In this document: piece by piece, positions 1-9,823 of the stretch
How the letters are laid out: each line of letters opens with the position of its first letter
Position numbering within the stretch: position 1 is the stretch's first letter
Origin: Cinnamomum chago
Lineage: Eukaryota > Streptophyta > Magnoliopsida > Laurales > Lauraceae
Assembly: GCA_038049695.1 (NCBI GenBank)
Contig: CP142454.1
Location: 90,356,501 to 90,420,500, forward strand
Length of the DNA stretch: 64,000 bases
Reading direction: 5' to 3'
The notes under the pieces: generated by a model
The model's input: the letters and a program-made list of their open reading frames with translations, nothing else
Told to the model about the DNA's origin: nothing
Databases searched by the model: none
Position numbers and translations under genes: made by a program

Positions 1-789
1 ATCTGCTTCTTTGCAACAAAGTCATAATCATCCTTTTTGCTTCGAGGTCCAAATTCTGCTGGCATGTTTTTTCTTGTCACCATTCGGGGATCATTTGAGC
101 CCGGTGAAAATTTGACAACTAAAGGACCTCTCATTTTCTTAGGGGGGCGCCGCGGGGCCTTTTCACCCATTATCACATTTTTTCCCTTAAGCAAGGTGAG
201 AGGCTCGAAAGCATTTTCAATGGGTACAGACAATCGGTCCCACACTGAAGTCTTCCTAGGCCGTTGTGTCCAGCCAAGCTTAGCCACTTTGGTGGGGTAA
301 GCACTAGGACGGGACCTGGTAACATCATCCCAAGTTCTAGTCTTTGTTACCACTCTGGTGGGGTAAGTGCTAGATACAAGGGTCTTTTGTTTCATTTTTG
401 AGCGTCCATGACCCGTAAACCGTACCGCTCTGGTGGGGCTGGTGTGGGTGCATGGGACTACAAAATTATCTTCGTCATTTTTCATTTGACATTTAATATT
501 TGATTGGAATTTAATGGATTGATGAAACTTGGATCCATTCAAACATACTTTATTTTGAAATTGATATGTTGATGGAGTTTGGTGAGAGTAAGCTAACTGA
601 CAATCAGCTCCATGGTTGGATGTCCCTTGCATGTCCATTGGAACTTGGTAGTTTTCTAACCCTTTGTGAACTTGCTGACCATTAGCTAGCTAATCAACTT
701 GAAAATGAGGAACTTTTCCTTCTTTTGACACTTCATGAGTTTTGGAGAAAGCAAACTTTTGATTTTCCAAAACTGCATTTTCTCCTTGC
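1..789 (-). pseudogene. TE-F: gag N-terminal fragment (Tat-type), distal part
   Basis: Reverse complement of the gag N-terminal region seen intact at about 49,110-49,900, with matching phrases throughout. It is the downstream part of a minus-strand gag gene whose start lies at 34,577; the two parts are separated by the insertion of TE-B. The region encodes the same repeated Y-P-T-K-V phrase and basic stretch as the plus-strand copy, but stops interrupt it and no pol region is present. The left end is the window edge. The assignment as a gag fragment is by similarity inside the window; no function is expected. Confidence 0.8.
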
Positions 790-1059
790 TGAAAGTCCTG
801 GGATCCTAACCCTAGAGGGGGGGGGGGGGTGAATAGGGTGTGCTACAAATATGACCAATTTTAACTTCTTAAAAAAACCAGTCACATGTGATGATTTACC
901 AAACAAGATGCGAAAGCTAATATAAACAATCACCACAAGCATACCCCATAACACAAAGGTTTATAGTGGTTCGGCCTCAATGCCTACGTCCACTACCGGC
1001 TTGTGATCCAATCACCCCACCGGATTTTCACTATTTATGCTTTTCAATAGGCTAAGCAA
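790..1059 (-). repeat. TE-B 3' LTR, terminal part
   Basis: Matches the first 270 bp or so of the LTR at 32,869-34,438, starting with TGAAAGTCCTGGGATCC and containing a run of 13 G (817-829) where the other LTR has 25. It stops at 1,059 where TE-A begins and resumes at 26,387. AGCAA at 1,055-1,059 is the left target duplication of TE-A. Confidence 0.9.
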
Positions 1060-2104
1060 TGCTGACACAAAAAATGTCACTTTGCCTCTTCACACCAAAA
1101 GCTACATGGAGCTGCATCCTACCCCAAATAGGCAGGCGCCACTTCAAGCATCAGATCTTGTCAGAATCAAACAAAAACTGCAAGGTCATTCAAAACAGCC
1201 AAAAGAGAGGTACACATGAAGTTTCGGGCCATTCCGACATCATTTGGCCTAGCTTCACTTCTCCAACAGCTAAGCAGCAGCTCCCGGCGACGACAGTGTC
1301 GAGGACCCCAAGTCTTCGATCAGAGCCTATGGATGGTCTCAAAATACCTCCGAAAGGCTACATGTCAAGTTTCAAGTCAAACCGACACCGTTTGACCCTC
1401 CATCAACTCTCGAGCAGCAAAATCAAGCCCTTAGGTAGCGAGAATTACCGAGGTCGTCACTCATCAAACAGAGCACATGGGCGGCTTCTACATACCTCCA
1501 AAGGGCTGCACATCAAATTTCAGGACATTCCGATGACGTTTGACCCAGTTTCGATGCTCGGAAACAAAATCAAGCCTACGGGCGACGGAGCACCCCGGGA
1601 CCATGGCACCCAATTTGGAGCTTGTGGATCATCTCAAAATGACTCCAATTGGCTCCCCGTCGAATTTTAGGTCAATCGGACATCGTTTGACCAGAAGTCA
1701 AAGCTCGACATTTCCCTCGTGGTGAAATCAAAGTCAAGCGTTTGCGGGACCCCAAGAGGCTTCAAAACCTGAACAAAAGCCTATGGTTGGTCTCGTCTAC
1801 TGCTCAAGAAGCTACACGTCGAATTTCAGGTCATTCCGACATCGTTTGACCTAGTTTCGACGCTTGACAAAAAATCGGGAGTTCTCCACAGCAAAGTCTT
1901 CGGCTTTTCAGAGAATGGGAAACTTTGCAATCCGATTTGCACGGCTTCCCGTCAGGTTTTCTTGAGGGAAATTCAGCCAATAAATGAGAGGAAATTCCAA
2001 GAAAAATGCAGGAGAAAACAGAAGCGAAAAACGACGAAAAACGAAGAAGAAAAGGCGACCGGAAGGCGGCCGACCATGGGGCACAAACCCCATGGTTGCC
2101 AGCC

Positions 2105-2126
2105 CCATGGTCGCCGGCGACCATGG
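2105..2126. repeat. 22-bp perfect palindrome in TE-A LTR
   Basis: CCATGGTCGCC followed by its reverse complement. In the 3' LTR the same site is expanded to one nearly perfect and one 20-bp perfect copy (24,809-24,830 and 24,833-24,852), so it is a site of recent change. It lies about 700 bp upstream of the TATA box. Confidence 0.85.
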
Positions 2127-2821
2127 AGGTCCGGGCCGCTGGACCTCGCCCAAAAACCCCATTTTTCGGGTATCTTTCGCGTCCCGAGTTGATTGGCCCC
2201 TGTGATTTTTCCAAATTCTGATTTTTTGAGCATGAAATCCGTCGATCTTCGTCGACATCGTGGATCTGCCGCCGGAATCATGGAATCATCATCCGACACC
2301 TCAAAATTGTCAACCGACCGATCAAGAAAATGCACTTTCTGCCCGACCGATCGAGAAATCGACTGGACAGATGTCGCCGGCTTGTTGATATTAATCAAAG
2401 TCTGAAATTGCATGATCATCCGATGTCGATCAACATGAAGATCCATCAATGATCATCGCCAAAAGAATTCCAAAGGACGTGACGTGGCCCGTGACTCTTC
2501 AAGTGACCGGGAGACTATTTAATGCTATTAATTGACTTGTTTATGGCAACTTATTACAGTCATTAACTCATTATCTTGGACGGCCCAATCAAAAGCAAGC
2601 AAATGGGAGTTACAAATCCAAGTATTCATGGCATTAAAACCATGAAACTCCCCTCATTATGGAGATTAAAGGCAACTAAATGCCCATTATCCTCCACCGG
2701 CCAATCAAATTCAAGGAAAAAGGAGTTACCAAATCAAGAAATTAAAAACTTGTAACTCCTCCCATCATGAACATTAATACCATAAATGCTCATAAACTCT
2801 CCTAAATGGCTACCAAATGCC

Positions 2822-2829
2822 TATAAATA
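2822..2829 (+). promoter_or_regulatory. TATA box of TE-A LTR
   Basis: TATAAATA in the context GCCTATAAATAGGAGGCC. The same box is in the 3' LTR at 25,549-25,556. It would start transcription about 30 bp downstream, giving a U3 of about 1.8 kb. Confidence 0.7.
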
Positions 2830-3537
2830 GGAGGCCATTCCAAGGAAAAGGGGGGCAAGGAAAAAAATTATCCAAAAACTCTCTGAAAAATCCAAGAAGA
2901 ATCCAGAACCTCAGCAACAAACTCTCCTCTATTGAAGAAAACTCTGCTGCAACAAGCACTACAAGGTGATCAAAGCCCCTTGGGGGGCCACCCCCCCAAG
3001 GCCACCTCTCCTTCTATCCAACATGGCTAGATGCGGCTTTTCAGCCCGTCTACTCAGCTTTTTACCGGATATAGGACCTTACCTTGGTCCTTATCCTCTA
3101 AAAATCTGAGGTTGGAGCCAAGCCAAGAAATCAAGCATCAAAGTTCTCATCTGAAGGACGATGGCGGAGTCCTTACATGACTCACGACCGTCGATCTGAA
3201 CGGGTCCTTCCACAATCGCATGAAAAGTTAGATTCCATTTCTTTCTTTTCTATTGTATTGTATTTTTTCTTAAAGAGACACAAAATTCACATTTCTTGTC
3301 TTTTCATTATTGATGAGATTTGTAAACCGCCTTTAACGGCAAAATTGCCTTTCACGGCACCAAAATCGCCTTTCACAGCAAACAAAGAAAATCACCTCTC
3401 ACGGCATTCAAAACAAACTTGTCTCTTTTCTTTAAAATATGTGTGCAATGGAAAGTTAGGAAAAAGTTGATTTCCTTTCTACTTGTGAAGGTGAATCTCC
3501 GGATCACTACTCTAAATTCCAAGTAGAAAAGAAAATC

Positions 3538-3548
3538 TGGCATACCCA
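3538..3548 (+). other. PBS-like relic inside TE-A LTR
   Basis: TGGCATACCCA is identical to the first 11 bases of the working PBS of the second Tat family at 48,886. It occurs in both TE-A LTRs (3,538 and 26,265), about 110-120 bp before the LTR end. It may mark an older LTR boundary. Confidence 0.5.
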
Positions 3549-3657
3549 TAAAATGTTGATACCCACCTTTCTTTCTTCCCTCTCCCTCCTTCCGGACCCC
3601 GACAGACCCGGGGCGGATGGCAGCGGAGGAGGAGCGGAGGGGCGTGGTCCATCAAGC

Positions 3658-3675
3658 TGGCACACCCGGTGGGAC
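3658..3675 (+). other. TE-A primer binding site
   Basis: TGGCACACCCGGTGGGAC lies three bases after the 5' LTR end. It closely resembles the PBS-type sequence of the other Tat family here (48,886-48,903) and those known after Tat-type LTRs. I did not assign the tRNA. Confidence 0.75.
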
Positions 3676-5104
3676 CCGTTCATTTGAGAACACAATGCTT
3701 GGATTCTTTGGCTCCATTCTATTTGGTGGCCTATGTTGGATCTTGCATCTAAAAAAAAAAACATGAGATGGGATTTTTGGAAGTTTCTTTCTTTAAGTTT
3801 ATTTCCAGCCTTTCCCGTTTCTAAAAAAAATCTCAAAAAAAAATCTGATTTAAATTTTTTTTCAGATTTCCCTCTTTTGGGTTTAAGTTGAGAAACTTTG
3901 GCTTCTTCCTTTTCGGATTTCGAGATCGCAGAAATGTTGAACTCATTTTCGGAATGGAACACCATTTGCTCTCTTCTATGAATCCACAAAAAAATCTGAT
4001 TTACAATTTTTTTTTTCAGATTTCTCCCTTTTGGGTTTAAGTTGAGAAACTTTGGCTTATTCCTTTTCGGATTTCGAGATCGCAGAAATGTTGAACTCAT
4101 TTTCGGAATGGAACACCATTCGCTCTCTTCTATGAATCCATAAAAAAATCTTTCAAAAAAAGCCACTAAGGTTGCACCAATTGCGTTCTTTGACCAAAGT
4201 GGATTTAAGAAAAGCCTTGTCCAGAGTGTGGAGACAGCTAGACTGTTCTAGGCAAGGGTCCTCCAAACGGGTTCATTAAGTAATCCTACCCTTACCTGGG
4301 GGCTGATCTATCAACTGAGGTTTCATAAGATCGAATTGGAGATCTATGTGAACTCTTAAAAAAAAATCTTCAAAAAAAAAAAAAATTTTCTAAAAAAAAA
4401 AGAACAAAAAAAACTTCTATCACTTTTGGATTCATATTTGAGAAATCCTGGTTCCTTCCTTTTCGGATTTTCGAGCTTGCAGAAATGTTGAGCTCATTTT
4501 CGGATTGGAATACCATTTGCTCTCTTCTATAAGTCCAATCTTGACACTTTCAAAAAAAAAAAAAAACTTCCGTCACTTTTGGATCCACACTTGAGAAATT
4601 TTGGTTCCTTCCCTTTCGGATTTCGAGCTCGTAGAAATGTTGAGCTCATTCTCAGATTGGAATACCATTTGCTCTCTTTTATGAATCCAATCTTGACCTT
4701 TCAAAAATCCCATCTCGTGTCCTTTCCAAGGATGCGATTTGCAACATTTGTGCCTAGCGGTCCTAGTACGCCTTTTCGGGTCTACTGTATTCGCAACCGA
4801 CACATTTGTATCTCAACCATATATCATTTTACCTTGAGTGAGCTTTGCTTCTCGGTAATTTGAATTAAGGTTCACAATTGCTTCTAGCAGTCACTGGGAC
4901 GCTCATTCTGAGCTGACCCTACTTGCGTTTAGAACAATTGTGCCCTCTATGGCTTTTCTGCCTTCCTCATGTTGCTTGGGCTGGGCCATGTCCCCTCGGG
5001 CGACTTGAAGAGGCGAAACCATAATATTTTCCATTTATGATCACCATATTCTTGTGATTACTAATGGATATGGTCTTGTTTCAGAAGTTTTCCAAAAACT
5101 AACA
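3676..5104 (+). other. TE-A untranslated leader with about 150-bp repeats
   Basis: Non-coding leader between PBS and gag. It contains four degenerate direct copies of a unit with the core TTTCGGATTTCGAG, GAAATGTTGA and a GCTCTCTTCTATGAATCC tail, at about 3,836-3,985, 3,986-4,145, 4,412-4,541 and 4,566-4,692. The first two are nearly identical and the last two more diverged. Oligo-A runs separate them. A splice-acceptor-like TCTTGTTTCAG lies just before the gag start (about 5,080-5,092). The minus-strand ORF at 3,507-4,166 is an artefact of the repeats. Confidence 0.75.
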
Positions 5105-8100
5105 ATGGCAGCTTCATTAACCATCACCTTTGATGAGAACAAGTACCAGCTGATGCTTCAAGAGAAGCAAACCAAGCGCACCTACAAGCGCCCCGCCAGT
5201 TGCCAAAGCATCACCACCCTTGGCGACTCCCAGAACACCGGGTCAACCTCAACTCCCCGGACCATCGTCTTCGGGTCGCTGGGACCATTCCCACTTCCCG
5301 TAGAAGAAACCGCAACTGCCAAGAAGCAGAAAACTGCCACCGGACATGTCGCTGCTCCGACACCAAAGGCGGCCATCAGAAAACCTGGAGCCTGTGGTAA
5401 CCCCACGAAGCCTCAACCTACAAGAAACCAGGTCTGCTCAAAGATTTGGTCCCCAAGACCTTCACCCAAACAAAGAAGGTCACAAACACCTACAAAGCCA
5501 GCATACCTGGCCCCTCTCAAGGAGAACCGGTTCTACCCTCTTGCTTACATGAAAGAGGAGAAACCTACCCTCCGTCAAACAAAACCAACTCAGCACGAGC
5601 CGGCTTGCTCCTACAAGCCCAAAATCAAATCGTGCATCGTAAGGCCTCCGCAAGAACCTGCAAAGGCCTGCACTCCTGCGAGTCGACCCTTCCTCTCAAC
5701 AGGGGCCGAACTCGCCAAATTCAAGGCTTCGCTGCGACGGGCAAAGGACCGCGTCTGGATCCTGTCCCTGCCAGTCTTCAAAGAAGACAAGCTCGGCTAC
5801 TGTGCACCAGGGACTACGTCCTTCATTGCCAGAGCGCAGCCAGAGCTAACCGAAGCTCAAATTACTCGTCGTATGCACCGCCGCGTGGCATATAGACAAA
5901 AGAGACTAGAGAAGCAAAGAACCCAGCATTATGCACTTCAGGTCTCCAAAAAATGGGTTGAAAAAGAAAGACCCAATCAAGTTGCTGTTATCCATATGGT
6001 TGGAAAAACCAGAAGACATCAAAAGTCGGCAACTAAAATCCATGTCAGACGACCGGTGACTCGCAGCGTCACTCGGACAAGAAGACATCAAGAAGATTCT
6101 CCCGCTCCTTCAAGTCAAGGACACCGGAGTAATCACTCCTCGAGCTCTTCATCTAAAAGAATGAGCTCCAGCTCAGTCACCAAGACTGTATCCTCTTTCG
6201 ACTCTCGAAGAGTGAACATCTTGGTCACAAATGCTGAGCAACCTCCGCCACATGATGACGTAGCTGCACGCATCCAGCAGCTGGAACAAGGACAGCAGAG
6301 AATAGAGGCCCTAATGGAAAACCTCCTTCTCACTATGCAACGTCCGCCAAACAATGAAGCTCCTCCGAGCCATCAAGGCGACGAGGAAAATGCGGAAAAT
6401 AGTGAGTCACGCGCCCTTACCAAAAAGGACGTTGACGATATCCTCGCCAAAGCAAAAGAAGAGGATACACTAAAGGAGCATGGGATCAAGCCACCATATC
6501 CCTTGTGGATGGACTCGGTCCCGTTCCCTACAAAATTCAAGCAACCTACTCTCCAAACATATACGGGGAAAGGTTCAGCCAGACAACACGTCATCCATTT
6601 CAAGATCCTGACGGGAGCTATTACGGATCAAGATGCCCTCAAAATCTGCCTCTTTGCAAGTACCCTAAAAGGTACGGCCTTTGATTGGTACTCCACTCTG
6701 CCGGAGGACTCCATTCAAAATTGGGTCATGCTGGAGACACGCTTCCTAACCCACTTCAAAGGTGAGGATCATCCTGTTACTATGGCGCAGCTCTGCAGCC
6801 TAAAACAGGGAGAGAGTGAGTCAACATATGACTTCATTCACAAGTGGAAGGCAATGGCGTACAAATGCTCAGATGTATTGCCACAAGCGTCGCTAGTCGA
6901 CATCTGCCGTAACAACATGAGAGCAAGAATCCGCTCCATGATCATCGGCAACAAATCAAAAAACCTAGGTGAACTCCTAGAAGCTTCTATGGAGGCTGAA
7001 ACGGTGATCAAAGACCTCAACAGTCAGAAATCATCAAAGAAAGAGCCGACCACCATTGCAACCTCAAAGCTAAAGAAAAAAGAGGTTCTCAATGTGCAAA
7101 CCAAGTCAGCTCCTCAGCCGCCAAAGAAAGCTGAAAACAAAGCTGCAGGTAAAAAGCATGAACTCTCTGATGCCTTCAAAGAACGAGTAGAGAAGAAATA
7201 CCCGTTCGATGAAGATGTTGAAGAAATTTTTGGGGCACTTCTCGCAAACGGTAAACTCACCTTGCCTGACCCCAAAAGACCGGGCGATGTTGGCAAAACC
7301 AACGATCCTCGGTACTGTCCATACCATCAGATGGTCTCGCATCCTCTCAATCAATGCTTTGTTGTGAGAGAGAAGATAAATGAGATGTGGAAAAACGGAG
7401 TCATCACCTTCGACAAGAACTATGGGTCTGCCTCCGTCAACATGGTGTCGTGTGGACAAAAACAAAAATCACCAAAAGAGAAGATCACTACTTCCTTCAA
7501 GGTGATAAAGATGACCCAAACGTCCCAAGAGTTGGTTCCATATCCAACATCAGACGGACAGCCCATATGGGTACACCCCGATCTCCTAGAAGATGAAAAT
7601 TGGGAGGTCGTCAAAACAAAGCCAACCGCTCAACAGCGAAGGCAAGCCAAGAGACAACTCCGCAAACTCAAACAGCAGGAGAAAGCTCCGAAAAAGCAAG
7701 AAGTCGCTGAAAAGGCAGAGACCTCCTCTACCGCTTCACTGGGGGCAATAAAAGAGTCTCCTCCCAAGACTTCAAAGGCGGCAAGAAGATTCACTCTTGG
7801 TGATTTCATGCCACCGCACCTCAAAGATGAAACTACGCAGGGGGCATCATACTCTTGCAACTCGGTGGTCGGATTCCCCATGGATGGATACGAGTCCAGT
7901 GACACCGCTAGCGACATCGATGAGTGGGAGGAATCCCTCGAAACAGGAGAATATCTCTCCGACGAGGAATGGATCCCTGAATCTCATCTTATGCCAGTAA
8001 TCTGGTATAACCCATTACAGCCGCAAGGATCCTGGTCTGATGATGAAGAAGACCAAGAGGCTGTCCAAGAAAATACTCCAGTGGAACCCAACCATGTTGA

Positions 8101-9058
8101 ACCACAAGGAGCAGACGAAGAAGAAGATTTGGCCCCCATGCCTGATCTCGATGAATACGCAAGGATCTTGCAGCACCTTACTATAGAGCAAGAACAAGGT
8201 CGCATCAACCAGCTTCGTCACAACCCAGCACCGGAAGTTCCTGAAAATCTACAGGAATCTCCTCCGGTAACCCCGGAAAATGAAGAAAGCTGTTGGATCG
8301 ATGATCCTCTTACATCTGAGGACGAATCTGATTCCCAACAGTTCATCTTGGAGGCATCTTCCGTCAAAGTTACTTGCAATGCAATAGCTCAAGATGATAA
8401 TTCCTCCGGAACCACACCTTCTCAGGCTTCGTCTTCTGGAACAGTGACATCGGAACTCAAACCTCTTCCAACTGATCACCTTGAAGAAATTCCAGCCAGT
8501 GAAATCTTCTTCAGAGAAAATCCGGTCAATTGGTCCCAAATGCCCGATCTCATCGGTGATGTCTGGACCGACAAAATATTCGATAAAGAAGGAAAGTTGC
8601 TGGATGCTGTTCAGGACTTGCTCCCGGAAAATTCTCCATGCAACACAATTACTGAAGATGGCAATGCTGACACAGAGACATCTTCAGCAAATGAGAAGGA
8701 ACAACCCCTCGATCTCGAGGGTGATCTTCCAAACAAAGACCCTTCTCCAGAAGCTCTTGAAGTTGGTAGAGGTACCCGTTCTGGCCGGGATTACCACAAA
8801 AACTACAACCAACCTTCTGCTTCTTATGTAAATCCTTCGGGAAAACAAGCTGTAAACGCCCCTAGTGGCAAGAATAATGAAAATGCAGGCCCCAAGGAGG
8901 CTTTCAAGTACGACTTGATTCAGCACTTCAAACACATGCCTGCACGTCTGCACATCCTAGACTTATTACGAATGTCACCACAGACTCGTGATAGTCTCAT
9001 TTCAGAACTACAAATGCTGGATGCGGATGTCGACAAACATGCCCCACAAGTCCTATAA
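5105..9058 (+). CDS. gag: TE-A gag polyprotein
   Basis: Structural protein forming the retrotransposon particle, about 1,318 residues from the ATG at 5,105. I preferred this start over 5,054 because M-A-A-S aligns with the M-A-T-K start of the second family (48,979), where both begin with a T-F-D-x-x-K-Y segment. The N-terminal third is basic and proline-rich. A short coiled coil sits near residues 388-414, followed by the retrotransposon gag core (about 460-640). A zinc-knuckle-like C-x2-H-x4-H-x4-C begins at residue 738. A very acidic C-terminal third carries the motif TRSGRDYHKNY near 8,779. No disruption is seen. It is far longer than ordinary gypsy gags. It ends in TAA and the next ORF continues in the same frame. 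Confidence 0.88.
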   Translation: MAASLTITFDENKYQLMLQEKQTKRTYKRPASCQSITTLGDSQNTGSTSTPRTIVFGSLGPFPLPVEETATAKKQKTATGHVAAPTPKAAIRKPGACGNPTKPQPTRNQVCSKIWSPRPSPKQRRSQTPTKPAYLAPLKENRFYPLAYMKEEKPTLRQTKPTQHEPACSYKPKIKSCIVRPPQEPAKACTPASRPFLSTGAELAKFKASLRRAKDRVWILSLPVFKEDKLGYCAPGTTSFIARAQPELTEAQITRRMHRRVAYRQKRLEKQRTQHYALQVSKKWVEKERPNQVAVIHMVGKTRRHQKSATKIHVRRPVTRSVTRTRRHQEDSPAPSSQGHRSNHSSSSSSKRMSSSSVTKTVSSFDSRRVNILVTNAEQPPPHDDVAARIQQLEQGQQRIEALMENLLLTMQRPPNNEAPPSHQGDEENAENSESRALTKKDVDDILAKAKEEDTLKEHGIKPPYPLWMDSVPFPTKFKQPTLQTYTGKGSARQHVIHFKILTGAITDQDALKICLFASTLKGTAFDWYSTLPEDSIQNWVMLETRFLTHFKGEDHPVTMAQLCSLKQGESESTYDFIHKWKAMAYKCSDVLPQASLVDICRNNMRARIRSMIIGNKSKNLGELLEASMEAETVIKDLNSQKSSKKEPTTIATSKLKKKEVLNVQTKSAPQPPKKAENKAAGKKHELSDAFKERVEKKYPFDEDVEEIFGALLANGKLTLPDPKRPGDVGKTNDPRYCPYHQMVSHPLNQCFVVREKINEMWKNGVITFDKNYGSASVNMVSCGQKQKSPKEKITTSFKVIKMTQTSQELVPYPTSDGQPIWVHPDLLEDENWEVVKTKPTAQQRRQAKRQLRKLKQQEKAPKKQEVAEKAETSSTASLGAIKESPPKTSKAARRFTLGDFMPPHLKDETTQGASYSCNSVVGFPMDGYESSDTASDIDEWEESLETGEYLSDEEWIPESHLMPVIWYNPLQPQGSWSDDEEDQEAVQENTPVEPNHVEPQGADEEEDLAPMPDLDEYARILQHLTIEQEQGRINQLRHNPAPEVPENLQESPPVTPENEESCWIDDPLTSEDESDSQQFILEASSVKVTCNAIAQDDNSSGTTPSQASSSGTVTSELKPLPTDHLEEIPASEIFFRENPVNWSQMPDLIGDVWTDKIFDKEGKLLDAVQDLLPENSPCNTITEDGNADTETSSANEKEQPLDLEGDLPNKDPSPEALEVGRGTRSGRDYHKNYNQPSASYVNPSGKQAVNAPSGKNNENAGPKEAFKYDLIQHFKHMPARLHILDLLRMSPQTRDSLISELQMLDADVDKHAPQVL

Positions 9059-9064
9059 ATTGAA

Positions 9065-9823
9065 ATGGACTATAGGGTCAAAAAATCAAAAACTCCCTCA
9101 AAAGGAGAAAAGAAGAAAACTGAGGGATCCTGCATCGAATGCCTCTCGGTTCAAAAAGCAGCAAGTACAACCATCGCCTTCACCAAGGAAGACCTCCTGC
9201 TAGGCGAGACAAAGCACAACCAACCCCTATACTTCACCGGGTACATCAAAGAGGTGCCAGTACGCAGAATCCAGATCGATCCAGGTTCTGCACTCAACCT
9301 CATCTCCACTTCGGCACTCGAAGAACTGGGCATTCCGCCTAGCAAGCTGAGCCACACGTCTGTGACCATCTTTGGATATGATGGCAGCGCTCAAAGGCCG
9401 ATCGGCAAAATCAGGTTCAAGTTGCAAATCGGTGATCTTATCTCCGAGGTCACTGTCTATGCAATAAAGACCCCTTCATGCTACAACATCCTTCTCGGAC
9501 GCCCCTGGATACACGAGAATGGTGTTGTCCATTCGACTTTACATCAGTGCATCAAGTTCGTTGGTAATGACGGCTTGATACATCGAGTGCTTGCAGACAA
9601 AAAGCCCTTCAAAGGCAAAGAAGTCTATTTCGCAGATGCTCAGATGTACAAAGATGAAAAAGAAGAAAGGGAGGAAGAACAGCACCCTTTGCCGAAAATC
9701 TCCAGAAAGACAAAGGCAAGGCTCCTCAGCAATCACCGGAAGAAAACAAACCCTCTATCAAAACCGAAGAGAATAATCAATCTCCCTTCATGGTCTCCCT
9801 CAAGTCTTCAAAGCCTCTGGTGA
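9065..9823 (+). CDS. TE-A aspartic protease region
   Basis: Retroviral-type aspartic protease that would cut the polyproteins. The active-site motif is D-P-G-S-A, with the catalytic Asp codon at 9,278-9,280, followed by a hydrophobic strand. Further on, L-L-G-R-P-W-I-H is the conserved second-lobe motif of gypsy proteases. The frame is the same as gag, separated only by TAA (9,056-9,058), and the ATG at 9,065 is two codons later. The last 100 bp or so are probably out of frame: the natural continuation moves to the frame that opens by 9,790, so a small indel lies between about 9,650 and 9,790. Confidence 0.85.
   Translation: MDYRVKKSKTPSKGEKKKTEGSCIECLSVQKAASTTIAFTKEDLLLGETKHNQPLYFTGYIKEVPVRRIQIDPGSALNLISTSALEELGIPPSKLSHTSVTIFGYDGSAQRPIGKIRFKLQIGDLISEVTVYAIKTPSCYNILLGRPWIHENGVVHSTLHQCIKFVGNDGLIHRVLADKKPFKGKEVYFADAQMYKDEKEEREEEQHPLPKISRKTKARLLSNHRKKTNPLSKPKRIINLPSWSPSSLQSLW

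Larger units (their letters stand above)
1060..3654 (+). repeat. TE-A 5' LTR
   Basis: Starts TGCTGACACAAAAAATG and ends GGTCCATCA. It is a near-copy of 23,779-26,381, with substitutions and small indels scattered along the part compared. It holds a TATA box at 2,822 and a 22-bp palindrome at 2,105. A PBS-like string lies inside the LTR at 3,538, about 120 bp upstream of the actual PBS. Frames open in parts of the LTR (for example 1,059-1,670) look like chance ORFs. Confidence 0.92.

Noticed and set aside
3507-4166. 219-codon minus-strand ORF in the TE-A leader
   Set aside because: Built from two copies of the leader repeat with a repeated peptide; no domain or promoter seen.
5182-8953. Many ORFs antisense or out of frame within TE-A gag
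   Set aside because: Shadows of the gag frame with no domain or consistent splice signals.
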